A DNA stretch of 52,985 nt, taken from positions 1 to 52,985 of the forward strand of contig NZ_JAMXIB010000015.1 of assembly GCF_024006985.1 (NCBI RefSeq). The letters run 5' to 3'. Within the stretch, counting starts at the first letter, position 1. Every line of letters begins with the position of its first letter. The notes beneath the pieces are model-generated. The model saw only the letters and a program-made list of their open reading frames with translations, searched no databases and had not been told where the DNA came from. A program made the position numbers and the translations under genes. Below, in pieces: positions 17,822 to 25,110 of the stretch. Source of the DNA: Robiginitalea marina (lineage in GTDB: Bacteria; Bacteroidota; Bacteroidia; Flavobacteriales; Flavobacteriaceae).

Positions 17822-19345
17822 ATGAGTACAACTGTTAGCAAAGAAAGGAAAACCTGGTCCAAACCCCGTTTCAAGGACCAGTATGAAAACTATATCGGTG
17901 GAAAATGGACAGCCCCGGTAAAAGGCCAGTATTTTGACAATATTTCGCCGGTTGACGGCAATGCCTTTACCCGGGTGGCGCGTTCCACGGCCGAGGATAT
18001 CGAACTGGCCCTGGATGCTGCCTGGAAGGCGGCCCCCGAATGGAACAATTCAGCTGCCGCCACGCGGAGCAACCTGTTGCTGAAAATTGCCGATGTGATG
18101 GAAGCCAACCTGGAAGACCTCGCACGGGCAGAAACCTGGGACAATGGAAAGGCGGTACGCGAAACCATGGCGGCAGACCTCCCCCTGGCCATAGACCATT
18201 TCCGGTATTTTGCAGGCGTGATCCGGGCCGAGGAAGGCACTGTCAGCGAACTGGATGCCTCAACCGTAAGCCTGAATGTGTGGGAACCCCTTGGGGTGGT
18301 CGGGCAAATCATCCCATGGAACTTTCCCCTGCTGATGGCTGCATGGAAGGTAGCCCCGGCCCTGGCTGCCGGGAACTGCGTGGTCCTTAAACCGGCAGAA
18401 CAAACCCCGGTGGGGATCCTGATCCTGATGGAGCTGATAGAGGGCATCCTGCCTGACGGGGTGCTCAATGTGGTCAACGGGTTTGGCATAGAGGCGGGGA
18501 AGCCGCTGGCGTCGAGTCCGCGCATTGGTAAAATTGCCTTTACCGGGGAAACGACCACCGGCCAACTCATCATGCAGTATGCTTCCAAAAACATCATTCC
18601 GGTAACCCTCGAGCTTGGCGGCAAGTCACCCAATGTTTTCTTCGAAAGCGTCATGGACGCCGACGATGCCTTCTTCGACAAATGCCTGGAAGGGGCGGTG
18701 ATGTTTGCCCTGAACCAGGGGGAGGTCTGTACCTGTCCGTCGAGGATGCTGGTCCAGGAAAGCATCTTTGACGCCTTTATCGAACGCGTAGTGGAACGGA
18801 CCAAAGCGATTAAGCTGGGGCACCCCCTCGACCCGGAAACCATGATGGGTGCCCAGGCGTCCAACGACCAGTACGAAAAAATCCTGAGCTATATCGAAAT
18901 AGGGAAAGAGGAGGGCTGCGAAGTGCTCACCGGGGGTAAGCCAGCCTACCATGATGAGCTGAAGGGTGGCTTTTATATAGAGCCTACCATCCTTAAAGGA
19001 AATAACAAGATGCGGGTCTTCCAGGAGGAAATATTCGGGCCGGTAGTCTGCGTAACCTCGTTTAAGGATGAAGCCGAAGCTCTGGAAATCGCCAACGACA
19101 CCCTCTATGGACTGGGCGCAGGGGTCTGGACTCGGGACACCCACCAGGCATACCAGATTTCAAGGGGGATCAAAGCCGGACGGGTCTGGGTAAATTGCTA
19201 CCACCTGTACCCGGCCCATGCACCTTTCGGCGGATACAAGAAATCCGGTATCGGAAGGGAAACCCACAAAATGATGCTGGACCACTACCGGCAGACTAAA
19301 AACATGCTGATCTCCTACGATAAGAACGCCCTTGGGTTCTTTTAG
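17822..19345 (+). CDS. NAD-dependent aldehyde dehydrogenase (acetaldehyde dehydrogenase II type)
   Basis: A 507-residue aldehyde dehydrogenase oxidising an aldehyde to its acid with NAD(P)+. The family landmarks are all visible: [13 protein letters not shown] near the start, [21 protein letters not shown] (cofactor site), [17 protein letters not shown] (catalytic Glu), and [13 protein letters not shown] with the catalytic Cys near residue 300. The C-terminal [18 protein letters not shown] segment resembles the AldA/ExaC/AcoD acetaldehyde dehydrogenase II subgroup. The divergent AraC regulator and downstream DUF779 gene (20 bases away) match a context known for this subgroup in other bacteria. 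The substrate is probably a short aldehyde (inference). Confidence 0.93.
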   Translation: MSTTVSKERKTWSKPRFKDQYENYIGGKWTAPVKGQYFDNISPVDGNAFTRVARSTAEDIELALDAAWKAAPEWNNSAAATRSNLLLKIADVMEANLEDLARAETWDNGKAVRETMAADLPLAIDHFRYFAGVIRAEEGTVSELDASTVSLNVWEPLGVVGQIIPWNFPLLMAAWKVAPALAAGNCVVLKPAEQTPVGILILMELIEGILPDGVLNVVNGFGIEAGKPLASSPRIGKIAFTGETTTGQLIMQYASKNIIPVTLELGGKSPNVFFESVMDADDAFFDKCLEGAVMFALNQGEVCTCPSRMLVQESIFDAFIERVVERTKAIKLGHPLDPETMMGAQASNDQYEKILSYIEIGKEEGCEVLTGGKPAYHDELKGGFYIEPTILKGNNKMRVFQEEIFGPVVCVTSFKDEAEALEIANDTLYGLGAGVWTRDTHQAYQISRGIKAGRVWVNCYHLYPAHAPFGGYKKSGIGRETHKMMLDHYRQTKNMLISYDKNALGFF

Positions 19346-19365
19346 GATTCAATCCGGAAAATTCC

Positions 19366-19758
19366 ATGCAAATGCACACTGAGAGAGTAATCGTCACGGA
19401 GGCTGCCGCAGAAGTGATTAAGGCGCTTCGCAGCGCCCACGGCCCGCTGATGTTCCATCAAAGCGGAGGATGCTGTGACGGTTCCTCTCCGATGTGCTAT
19501 GCCGAAGGGGAACTGCTACTGGATGATTCCGACATCTGGCTTGGAAAGATTGCCGGTTGCGACTTCTATATGTCGCGCGATCAGTTCGAATACTGGAAAC
19601 ACACTCAGCTCACGGTGGATGTGGTCCCGGGAAGGGGTTCCAGCTTTTCGCTGGAAATCCCCCTTGGGGTAAGGTTCCTGATTCGTTCAAGGTTATTTTC
19701 CGAGGCTGAAAGCAAAGCCTTACAACCGGTTTTTGCGGCTCCCGATAAACCCGGATGA
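19366..19758 (+). CDS. DUF779 family protein
   Basis: A 130-residue protein of the DUF779 family, commonly encoded next to acetaldehyde-type aldehyde dehydrogenases. It has the conserved segment [16 protein letters not shown] with three Cys in a short span, then [20 protein letters not shown] and [20 protein letters not shown]. The Cys cluster suggests metal binding or redox chemistry, but no activity is established that I can name. It starts 20 bases after the dehydrogenase stop, so it is cotranscribed. A second ATG two codons on (19372) is an alternative start. The last 15 residues look less conserved. Confidence 0.9.
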   Translation: MQMHTERVIVTEAAAEVIKALRSAHGPLMFHQSGGCCDGSSPMCYAEGELLLDDSDIWLGKIAGCDFYMSRDQFEYWKHTQLTVDVVPGRGSSFSLEIPLGVRFLIRSRLFSEAESKALQPVFAAPDKPG

Positions 19759-19813
19759 TGCTTTCGGAGTGCCGCATAAAGTGTACCTTGCGCATGTTGA
19801 AAGGGAACCCGCC

Positions 19814-20059
19814 ATGGCACGCAAGATCGTTTTACCCTTTATCTGGCTGGTAAGGGCGTATCAAAAGTATATTTCCCCCCTTACCCCCCCGAGCTGTCGT
19901 TATGCCCCCACCTGCTCGGAGTACACCATTCAGGCCTTGCAGAAACATGGACTGCTGAAGGGTGGCTGGCTGGCCATAAAAAGGATCGGGAGTTGTCATC
20001 CATGGGGCGGCTCCGGCTATGACCCGGTTCCTGAAAAGGATGACCACAAGTCCCCTTAA
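19814..20059 (+). CDS. yidD: membrane protein insertion efficiency factor YidD
   Basis: An 81-residue protein with an amphipathic N-terminus ([19 protein letters not shown]) and the conserved YidD core [15 protein letters not shown]...[15 protein letters not shown] with its Cys residues. YidD assists YidC-dependent insertion of membrane proteins. I start at ATG 19814; the open frame extends to 19733 but overlaps DUF779 and lacks family similarity. No rpmH, rnpA or yidC lies beside it here, the usual partners in Proteobacteria; it sits 55 bases after DUF779. Confidence 0.94.
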   Translation: MARKIVLPFIWLVRAYQKYISPLTPPSCRYAPTCSEYTIQALQKHGLLKGGWLAIKRIGSCHPWGGSGYDPVPEKDDHKSP

Positions 20060-20372
20060 AAAGTACTACTGGCAGGGGTAGCCCATACCGTTGCCGTTAA
20101 CCCTCCCCCAATGCTCCAATGGTTCTGAAATAACGCTGTTCCTGCCAGGTGGGTGCAGGGAATCCAATTATATTTGGTAATGGGGAGGGAGGGGGTACCC
20201 CCATATAAAACAACCCCGCCAGGCTTGCCCCATCCCCGGCACCCCCTGGCCCGCACCCGGCTTGCAGAACCTCCCGACAAGGGTCCTGTTTTGAGCCGAC
20301 ATGCCGAAAATGGCCGTTTTGACCCCCTACACCGGCCCGGGATTTAGTATATTAGCCGCCAAAGCCCGGACT
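20060..20372. other. 313-base noncoding stretch between yidD and lgt
   Basis: I see no convincing gene here. It holds copy A of the G-rich interspersed repeat (20151-20202), GC-rich sequence with several short C runs, and just upstream of lgt a box TATATTAG at 20348-20355 (one mismatch to TAnnTTTG), 17 bases before the ATG, which is a possible lgt promoter. Short open frames through it are compositionally odd and not supported. Confidence 0.6.
20151..20202 (+). repeat. G-rich interspersed repeat, copy A
   Basis: Shares with copies B (46682-46742) and C (47696-47757) a segment of the form TGCAG, AA, TTATnTTnG, then ATGGGGAGGG and a G-run/C-run hairpin. Here the promoter-like box is TATATTTG (20169-20176, exact TAnnTTTG) and the hairpin is GGGGGTACCCCC (20191-20202). 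It is more diverged and shorter upstream than B and C. Confidence 0.6.
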
Positions 20373-21335
20373 ATGCTGTACTTAGGTTTTACCTGGAACC
20401 CGGATGATACCCTATTAAAACTCGGGGTATTGCAGATCAAGTATTACAACCTGCTGTGGATCATCGCCTTTGTGCTGGGGTGGTACATCATGAAGCGGAT
20501 CTTCGACCGGGAAAACAGGAGCAGGGAGCTGCTGGATTCCCTATTTGTTTACACCGTACTGGCCACCATGCTTGGCGCCCGCCTTGGCCATGTGTTCTTT
20601 TATGACTGGGAGTATTACCAGCACCACCTCCTGGAAATCCTGTTGCCAATACGCGAAAGGGCCGGAAGCACCCTTTTTGGGATCATCAACGGGTACGAAT
20701 TTACCGGGTTTACCGGCCTCGCCTCACATGGGGCGGCCATAGGGGTAATTCTGGGCATGTACTTCTTCACCCGGAAATACCGGGAGTTTTCCATGCTCTA
20801 TATCCTGGACCGGATCGTGATCCCGGTGGCCCTGGGGGCATTCCTGGTGCGTCTGGGGAATTTCTTCAACTCGGAAATCAACGGGAAGGTTACCGATGGT
20901 TCCTTTTTCCTGGCCACGCGTTTCGTGCGGGATTCCGATGACATGCCTGCCGGCAGGGCCCTTTCCCTGACGGGGGAAAAAACGCCCAATGCGGCGTATC
21001 GGGCCCTGACCGACAACCCCAAGTTTGCCGAATACCTCGAGGCTATTCCCTACCGGCACCCGGCACAACTCTATGAAGGAGCGCTATACCTGGGGGTTTT
21101 TGCGCTGCTGTACTTCCTGTACTGGAAAACCCCCCTCAAAGACAAGCCGGGATACTTTTTTGGCCTGTTCCTGGTAATGCTTTGGAGTATCCGGTTTGTA
21201 GTGGAGTTTGTCAAAAAAAGCCAGGGAGGCTTTGAGCAAAGCCTGGGATACCTTTCCACAGGGCAATGGCTCAGCATTCCCTTTATTCTCCTGGGCCTGT
21301 ACTTCATGTTCAGAAAAAGCCGGACGCATGCCTAG
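20373..21335 (+). CDS. lgt: prolipoprotein diacylglyceryl transferase
   Basis: Transfers diacylglycerol to the lipobox Cys of prolipoproteins at the inner membrane. At 320 residues it has about seven membrane helices. Conserved pieces: GARLGHVFFYDWEYY, GLASHGAAIGVILGMYFF (the catalytic-region His), RIVIPVALGAFLVRLGNFFNSEINGK (the Lgt signature with Arg and Asn) and HPAQLYEG. I start at ATG 20373 (MLYLGFTWNPDDT) because upstream residues are not Lgt-like. A hydrophilic insert (about 195-225) lies between helices, as in other Bacteroidota Lgt. Its last 8 bases overlap the DUF192 lipoprotein gene. Confidence 0.96.
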   Translation: MLYLGFTWNPDDTLLKLGVLQIKYYNLLWIIAFVLGWYIMKRIFDRENRSRELLDSLFVYTVLATMLGARLGHVFFYDWEYYQHHLLEILLPIRERAGSTLFGIINGYEFTGFTGLASHGAAIGVILGMYFFTRKYREFSMLYILDRIVIPVALGAFLVRLGNFFNSEINGKVTDGSFFLATRFVRDSDDMPAGRALSLTGEKTPNAAYRALTDNPKFAEYLEAIPYRHPAQLYEGALYLGVFALLYFLYWKTPLKDKPGYFFGLFLVMLWSIRFVVEFVKKSQGGFEQSLGYLSTGQWLSIPFILLGLYFMFRKSRTHA

Positions 21336-21840
21336 ACTGAGGAACATAGCGCGGCTCGCCTGCCTGCTGCCCGTTTTGGCCATCCTCTGGCTTGGGCCCG
21401 CCGGGTGCAGGGAAGAAAATACCCGCCGCCTGGAGACAGAACCTGTTGTATTTACCCGGGAAGGGAAACTTCAAATCTATAGGGCCGAATCCGATTCCCT
21501 GCTGGCCACCCTCGACATCGAACTGGCCCGCACGGAATACGAAATCCAGACCGGGTTAATGTATCGCCCTTCCATGGAAGACCACCAGGGCATGCTTTTT
21601 ATCTTTAAAGAGGAAGCCCCGAGGTCCTTTTATATGAAAAACACCCTGATCCCCCTTGACATCATTTACCTGGACAGCGACCTTAGGGTGGTTTCCATTC
21701 GTCCCGATGCAGAACCTTTGAATGAAAGCGGCATCCCTTCCGGGCAGCCTGCGCAGTATGTCCTGGAAATCAAGGCGGGCCTGGCCGGGCGCTGGGACAT
21801 CAGGGAAGGCGACCGGATCCGCTACGAAACCATGGAGTAA
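21328..21840 (+). CDS. DUF192 family lipoprotein
   Basis: A 170-residue predicted lipoprotein: basic start (MPRLRNIARLA), hydrophobic core and a Gly-Cys (GPAGCREE, Cys near residue 27) acting as a somewhat atypical lipobox. The mature part is a DUF192 domain with GLMYRPSMEDHQGMLFIF, RSFYMKNTLIPLDIIYLD and YVLEIKAG. The family is widespread, with no agreed activity. Its ATG lies inside the end of lgt (8-base overlap) and the next gene begins right after its stop, so translation of the three is probably coupled. Being made beside Lgt, it may be one of that enzyme's substrates, like all lipoproteins here. Confidence 0.9.
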   Translation: MPRLRNIARLACLLPVLAILWLGPAGCREENTRRLETEPVVFTREGKLQIYRAESDSLLATLDIELARTEYEIQTGLMYRPSMEDHQGMLFIFKEEAPRSFYMKNTLIPLDIIYLDSDLRVVSIRPDAEPLNESGIPSGQPAQYVLEIKAGLAGRWDIREGDRIRYETME

Positions 21841-22713
21841 ATGGAGCTGAGGGAATTGGAAGTGCAAATCCCCACACGGGCAGGGCACAGTCTTGGCGGG
21901 ACCCTGTTCCTCCCTGAAGGGAAACCCGTACAAACCATAGTGATTTCCTCCGCAACCGGGATGCTGCAAAAATTCTACCGCGCCTTTTCCCGTCATTTCG
22001 CCAGCAGGGGCTATGCCGTACTCACCTTCGATTACCATGGGATCGGCGCTTCCGGGGGTAAAGTTTCCGAATTGCGGACAAACCGTTTCGACCTGGTTCA
22101 CTGGGGATCCAATGACCAGGCCGGGGCGGTACGTTACCTCAAAACCCGATATCCTGAGGCCCCCCTGACCCTGGTAACCCATAGCATCGGGGGCCAGTTG
22201 TGCGGCTTCAACGCGGAATTCGCCAACATTGACCGTATCATCCTGGTAGCTTCGCAAAGCGGCTACTGGAGGCTTTACTCCGGGTGGCATAAATGGAAGC
22301 TATGGAAATTCTGGCATGTGCTGATCCCCTGGCTTACCCCGCTCTTTGGGTACTTTCCTGCCAAACCCCTGGGCCTGTTCGAAAACCTGCCCCGGGAAAT
22401 GGCCCTGCAATGGAGCCGATGGGGCAAACATCCCGACTATATGATGTCGGCAGAAAAGCAGGAGGGTTTTCATTTCAGGCAAATGAAAATGCCGCTCCTC
22501 TCACTCAGCTTTCCGGGAGACTCCCTGGCCCCCCCTGTGGCAGTCGACTGGCTGACCAGGCAGTATGCCCAGGCAAGGGTCACCAGGGTCCATTATACCC
22601 GGGAAGGAAAAAAGCCCGGGCATTTCGGGTATTTCAGGCCTGCCTTCAGGGAAACCCTTTGGGAAGCCACGCATCGGTGGATCACACGAAACGAATGGGA
22701 TTCCCCAAAGTGA
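21841..22713 (+). CDS. alpha/beta hydrolase (serine aminopeptidase/lipase-like)
   Basis: A 290-residue alpha/beta-hydrolase-fold protein. It shows an early strand with FDYHGIGASGG, the nucleophile elbow VTHSIGGQL with Ser in the H-S-I-G-G context, a cap region rich in Trp (about 135-190), a likely acid in SFPGDSLAPP and a late His in KPGHFGYFRPAF, a plausible triad. It looks like a serine esterase or lysophospholipase-type enzyme; the substrate is unknown. Its ATG directly follows the TAA of the DUF192 gene (TAAATG). Its TGA at 22711-22713 abuts the stop of the convergent DUF2892 gene with no spacer. Confidence 0.9.
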   Translation: MELRELEVQIPTRAGHSLGGTLFLPEGKPVQTIVISSATGMLQKFYRAFSRHFASRGYAVLTFDYHGIGASGGKVSELRTNRFDLVHWGSNDQAGAVRYLKTRYPEAPLTLVTHSIGGQLCGFNAEFANIDRIILVASQSGYWRLYSGWHKWKLWKFWHVLIPWLTPLFGYFPAKPLGLFENLPREMALQWSRWGKHPDYMMSAEKQEGFHFRQMKMPLLSLSFPGDSLAPPVAVDWLTRQYAQARVTRVHYTREGKKPGHFGYFRPAFRETLWEATHRWITRNEWDSPK

Positions 22714-22923
22714 TCAGGGCTTTTTTGAAGGGCAGGTAGACAGCCCAAAAGGGGCGTAAAGCGGGCAGAAGCTGATAAAGCTCGTCAGCACGAATACCCC
22801 GGCCAGCACCAGCAGCACGATGCCCAGGGTTCCTGAAATGGTGCCGGTATAGTACAATACACCAATGATAGCGGCGATAATCAGGCGGATCACGCGGTCC
22901 GCAGTTCCCATGTTTTTTTTCAT
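22714..22923 (-). CDS. DUF2892 (YgaP-type) small membrane protein
   Basis: A 69-residue protein with two membrane helices (RVIRLIIAAIIGVLYYTGTI and GIVLLVLAGVFVLTSFISFCPLY), followed by the CPLYAPFGLSTC segment with two Cys, typical of DUF2892 proteins. I start at ATG 22923 (MKKNMGTADRVIRL), which is the family start; the longer frame upstream runs over other sequence. Related domains occur fused to rhodanese in YgaP. The gene lies downstream of the Crp/Fnr regulator in the same direction and may belong to its regulon. Confidence 0.88.
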   Translation of the reverse strand: MKKNMGTADRVIRLIIAAIIGVLYYTGTISGTLGIVLLVLAGVFVLTSFISFCPLYAPFGLSTCPSKKP

Positions 22924-22934
22924 TTTCTCTGTTT

Positions 22935-23036
22935 TTAAGGGGATTGGATAACGGTTTCTATGAGCATTGCGACAAGGAAAACCACCCCGATACAGATCAG
23001 GCAAACCAGGGCGAGTTTCAGTACTTTTCGTTTCAT
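22935..23036 (-). CDS. possible 33-residue membrane peptide
   Basis: A short frame from ATG at 23036 with two Lys and an Arg in the first four residues (MKRKVLKLALVC) and a single strongly hydrophobic helix (LICIGVVFLVAMLIETVI), ending 11 bases before the DUF2892 start. The positive-then-hydrophobic pattern is that of a real small membrane protein, and it fills an otherwise empty 160-base gap between two same-strand genes. There is no homology evidence, so this is a candidate only. Confidence 0.45.
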   Translation of the reverse strand: MKRKVLKLALVCLICIGVVFLVAMLIETVIQSP

Positions 23037-23083
23037 ATCAATCCAAAGGTAGGGGTCAGTGCCCTGCCAGGCAGTGACCCGGG

Positions 23084-23698
23084 TCACATTTTCAAAAGTT
23101 CGATGCGATGCCCGCTTTGCTTCACCATCCCTTCCAGCTCCAATTTCTTCAGGGTCCGGCTGATCACTTCCCGTACGGTGCCCAGTTCGTCGGCCAGTTG
23201 CTGGTGCGACATGGAGATCAGTCCCGATTTGTGCAAACGCGCCTTTTTTAGCAAATGCTGGTAGAGGCGAACATCGAGCTGGCTGAAAAGGATATGGTGT
23301 ATGGTATCGAGCAACTCGCTGTAGCGCTTGGCGTACTGTTGAAAAAAAAGGGAACCGAATGCCGGATACTCCCTCAACCATCCCTGCAGGCCCGCCGCAG
23401 GCACCATAAGCAATTCGCTGTCTTCCTCGGTGAGGGCAAAAACCCGGCTGGGTTCTTCGGAAAAGCCGGCCCAGAAAGACATGATACAGCTTTCTTCGGG
23501 TTCAATATAATACAGCAGTAATTCCCGGTCCTCGTACCGGGTACAGACTTTGATCAGCCCTTTGAGTACAATGGGAATCGCCTGCACGTATTGCCCTTCC
23601 CTCAGCAATTCAACCTTCGCCGGGAAGGAGCGGCGTTCGCACCGATCCATCAGTTCCCTGCCGAGCGCGGCCGGCAGGCTGGATAACAAGTCCTTCAT
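23084..23698 (-). CDS. Crp/Fnr-family transcriptional regulator
   Basis: A 204-residue regulator with an N-terminal cyclic-nucleotide-binding-like beta-roll (about 15-125, including GQYVQAIPIVLKGLIKV and LYYIEPEESCIMSF) and a C-terminal Crp-type winged helix (about 145-204, QQLADELGTVREVISRTLKKLELEGMV). The canonical phosphate-cassette residues for cAMP are not obvious, and there is no N-terminal Cys cluster for an Fe-S centre, so the signal is unknown. Likely targets are the small membrane genes downstream on the same strand or the divergent ABC gene. About 70 bases separate the divergent starts. Confidence 0.93.
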   Translation of the reverse strand: MKDLLSSLPAALGRELMDRCERRSFPAKVELLREGQYVQAIPIVLKGLIKVCTRYEDRELLLYYIEPEESCIMSFWAGFSEEPSRVFALTEEDSELLMVPAAGLQGWLREYPAFGSLFFQQYAKRYSELLDTIHHILFSQLDVRLYQHLLKKARLHKSGLISMSHQQLADELGTVREVISRTLKKLELEGMVKQSGHRIELLKM

Positions 23699-23723
23699 AT
23701 TCCTTTCCTTGAATTCCCTGATT

Positions 23724-23753
23724 TTGACTCCAGGAGGGTTTCCCCTAAATTAG
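23724..23753 (+). promoter_or_regulatory. candidate promoter of the double ABC ATPase gene
   Basis: TTG at 23724-23726, a 19-base spacer, then TAAATTAG at 23746-23753 (one mismatch to TAnnTTTG), 17 bases before the ATG. It lies in the short divergent region shared with the Crp/Fnr gene. Confidence 0.4.
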
Positions 23754-23770
23754 CAAAAATCACCCGATCC

Positions 23771-25054
23771 ATGCCGGTCCTGCCGCATACCGCCATTTAC
23801 ACCGATAACCGTTCCGGGAAAGAAGCCCTCTGCCGGGAATTGCTCCAGGGGACCCCCCCACCCGAACTCCGTTTTCTGGAGGGGCGCCGCGGGGAATTGT
23901 TTTCCAACGCCCGGGTGGCCTCGCTGCTGGAGGAGGAAGCCCGGCACGGCCGCGCTGGCCTAAATACCCCGGCCGACCGGGAACTGGCTACCCTTTCGAG
24001 CGGGGAACGCAAGAAAGCCCTGCTTAAGCACTTGCTATCCACATCCCCTGACTTCCTCATCGCAGACAATCCCCTGGACCACCTCGACCGCAACTACCAG
24101 CAAGAACTGCTGGAACTCCTGGAAAACCTGAGCGCACAGACGCTGGTCATCCAGTTCCTCAGCCGCCAGGGCGACCTGTTCCCCTTCATCCACCAGTATG
24201 CCTTCCTGAACGGGTCGAAGCTGGAGGGGTTTCCCGACTATCAACCCCAACCGGCCCCAATCGCCCCCGGGGGACCCTTCCAAGGGAGCCTGCCCCCTGC
24301 CCCTGAGCGCGCCCCCTGCCCAAAAGGGCCTTTGGTGGCCTTCCGCAACGTCCACCTTTCCTATTCCGGGAAACCGGTGCTAAGGGCCCTTACCTGGACC
24401 ATTGAGCCGGGGGACTTCTGGGAACTCCGGGGGCCGAACGGCAGCGGGAAGACCAGCCTGATCACCCTGATCAACGGCGATAACCCTAAGGCCTACGGAC
24501 AGGAAATAGACCTGTTCGGCCGCCGTAAAGGGAGCGGCGAAAGCGTATGGGAGATCAAGGAACGGATCGGGTATTTCACCCCGGCCATGACCGACCGCTT
24601 CAGGGGATACCATACCCTGGATCATATGCTGATCTCCGGCCTGACCGATTCCGTGGGATTGTATATCCAGCCCACGGATGCCCAGCGTTCCCTGGCCATG
24701 GCCTGGCTTCGCCTGCTACAGCTCGATGCGGGGAAAGACGCCCTGTTCAACGACCTGACCGAAGGCCAGCAGCGTCTGCTTATGTGTGCCCGGGCCATGA
24801 TCAAACACCCTGCCCTGCTGATCCTCGACGAACCCACCGCCGGCCTGGACGACGATTCGGCCGCCCTGGTGGTGGCCCTGATCCGGAAGATGGCCACCGA
24901 AAGCGAAACCGCAATCGTCTTTGTCTCGCACCGGGAAGAACCCGGCCTGCAAGCCGAACGCATCCTGGAATTACACCCCGGTCCGGAAGGCTCCACTGGT
25001 ATTGTGATCCACCATAAGAAGGCGGGGGAAAGGGGGCGCCAAACCGGGCACTAA
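23771..25054 (+). CDS. double ABC ATPase (ModF/PhrA-like), no membrane domain
   Basis: A 427-residue protein with two ATP-binding-cassette halves and no transmembrane segment. The second half (about 195-420) is complete: Walker A GPNGSGKTS, Q-loop region, signature LTEGQQRL, Walker B LLILDEPTAGLDD and a switch His in FVSHREE. The first half (about 1-155) is degenerate: the Walker A position reads DNRSGKEAL, without the Gly-rich loop, although the signature LSSGERKK and a Walker-B-like FLIADNPLDHLD remain. This asymmetry fits the ModF/PhrA group, sometimes annotated as molybdenum transport or photorepair ATPases, whose true role is unclear. It is monocistronic, with a bidirectional terminator after it. 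Confidence 0.9.
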   Translation: MPVLPHTAIYTDNRSGKEALCRELLQGTPPPELRFLEGRRGELFSNARVASLLEEEARHGRAGLNTPADRELATLSSGERKKALLKHLLSTSPDFLIADNPLDHLDRNYQQELLELLENLSAQTLVIQFLSRQGDLFPFIHQYAFLNGSKLEGFPDYQPQPAPIAPGGPFQGSLPPAPERAPCPKGPLVAFRNVHLSYSGKPVLRALTWTIEPGDFWELRGPNGSGKTSLITLINGDNPKAYGQEIDLFGRRKGSGESVWEIKERIGYFTPAMTDRFRGYHTLDHMLISGLTDSVGLYIQPTDAQRSLAMAWLRLLQLDAGKDALFNDLTEGQQRLLMCARAMIKHPALLILDEPTAGLDDDSAALVVALIRKMATESETAIVFVSHREEPGLQAERILELHPGPEGSTGIVIHHKKAGERGRQTGH

Positions 25055-25057
25055 AAG

Positions 25058-25090
25058 AAAAACCGCAATCCCTGACGGGTTGCGGTTTTT
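25058..25090. terminator. bidirectional terminator between the ABC gene and secDF
   Basis: An 11-bp perfect stem (AAAAACCGCAA at 25058-25068 with TTGCGGTTTTT at 25080-25090), extended by an inner CCC/GGG. It gives a T tract on both strands, so it can end both convergent transcripts (ABC gene from the left, secDF from the right). Confidence 0.9.
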
Positions 25091-25110
25091 GCATGTACTA
25101 TCCTGAAAGC

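Noticed and set aside
17840-18870. 324-residue minus-strand frame
   Set aside because: Shadow of the aldehyde dehydrogenase, Ser/Arg-rich with no domain.
20101-20122. A fourth, inverted copy of the G-rich repeat near copy A
   Set aside because: Only a short CCCTCCCCCAAT segment matches; the promoter-like box and hairpin are missing.
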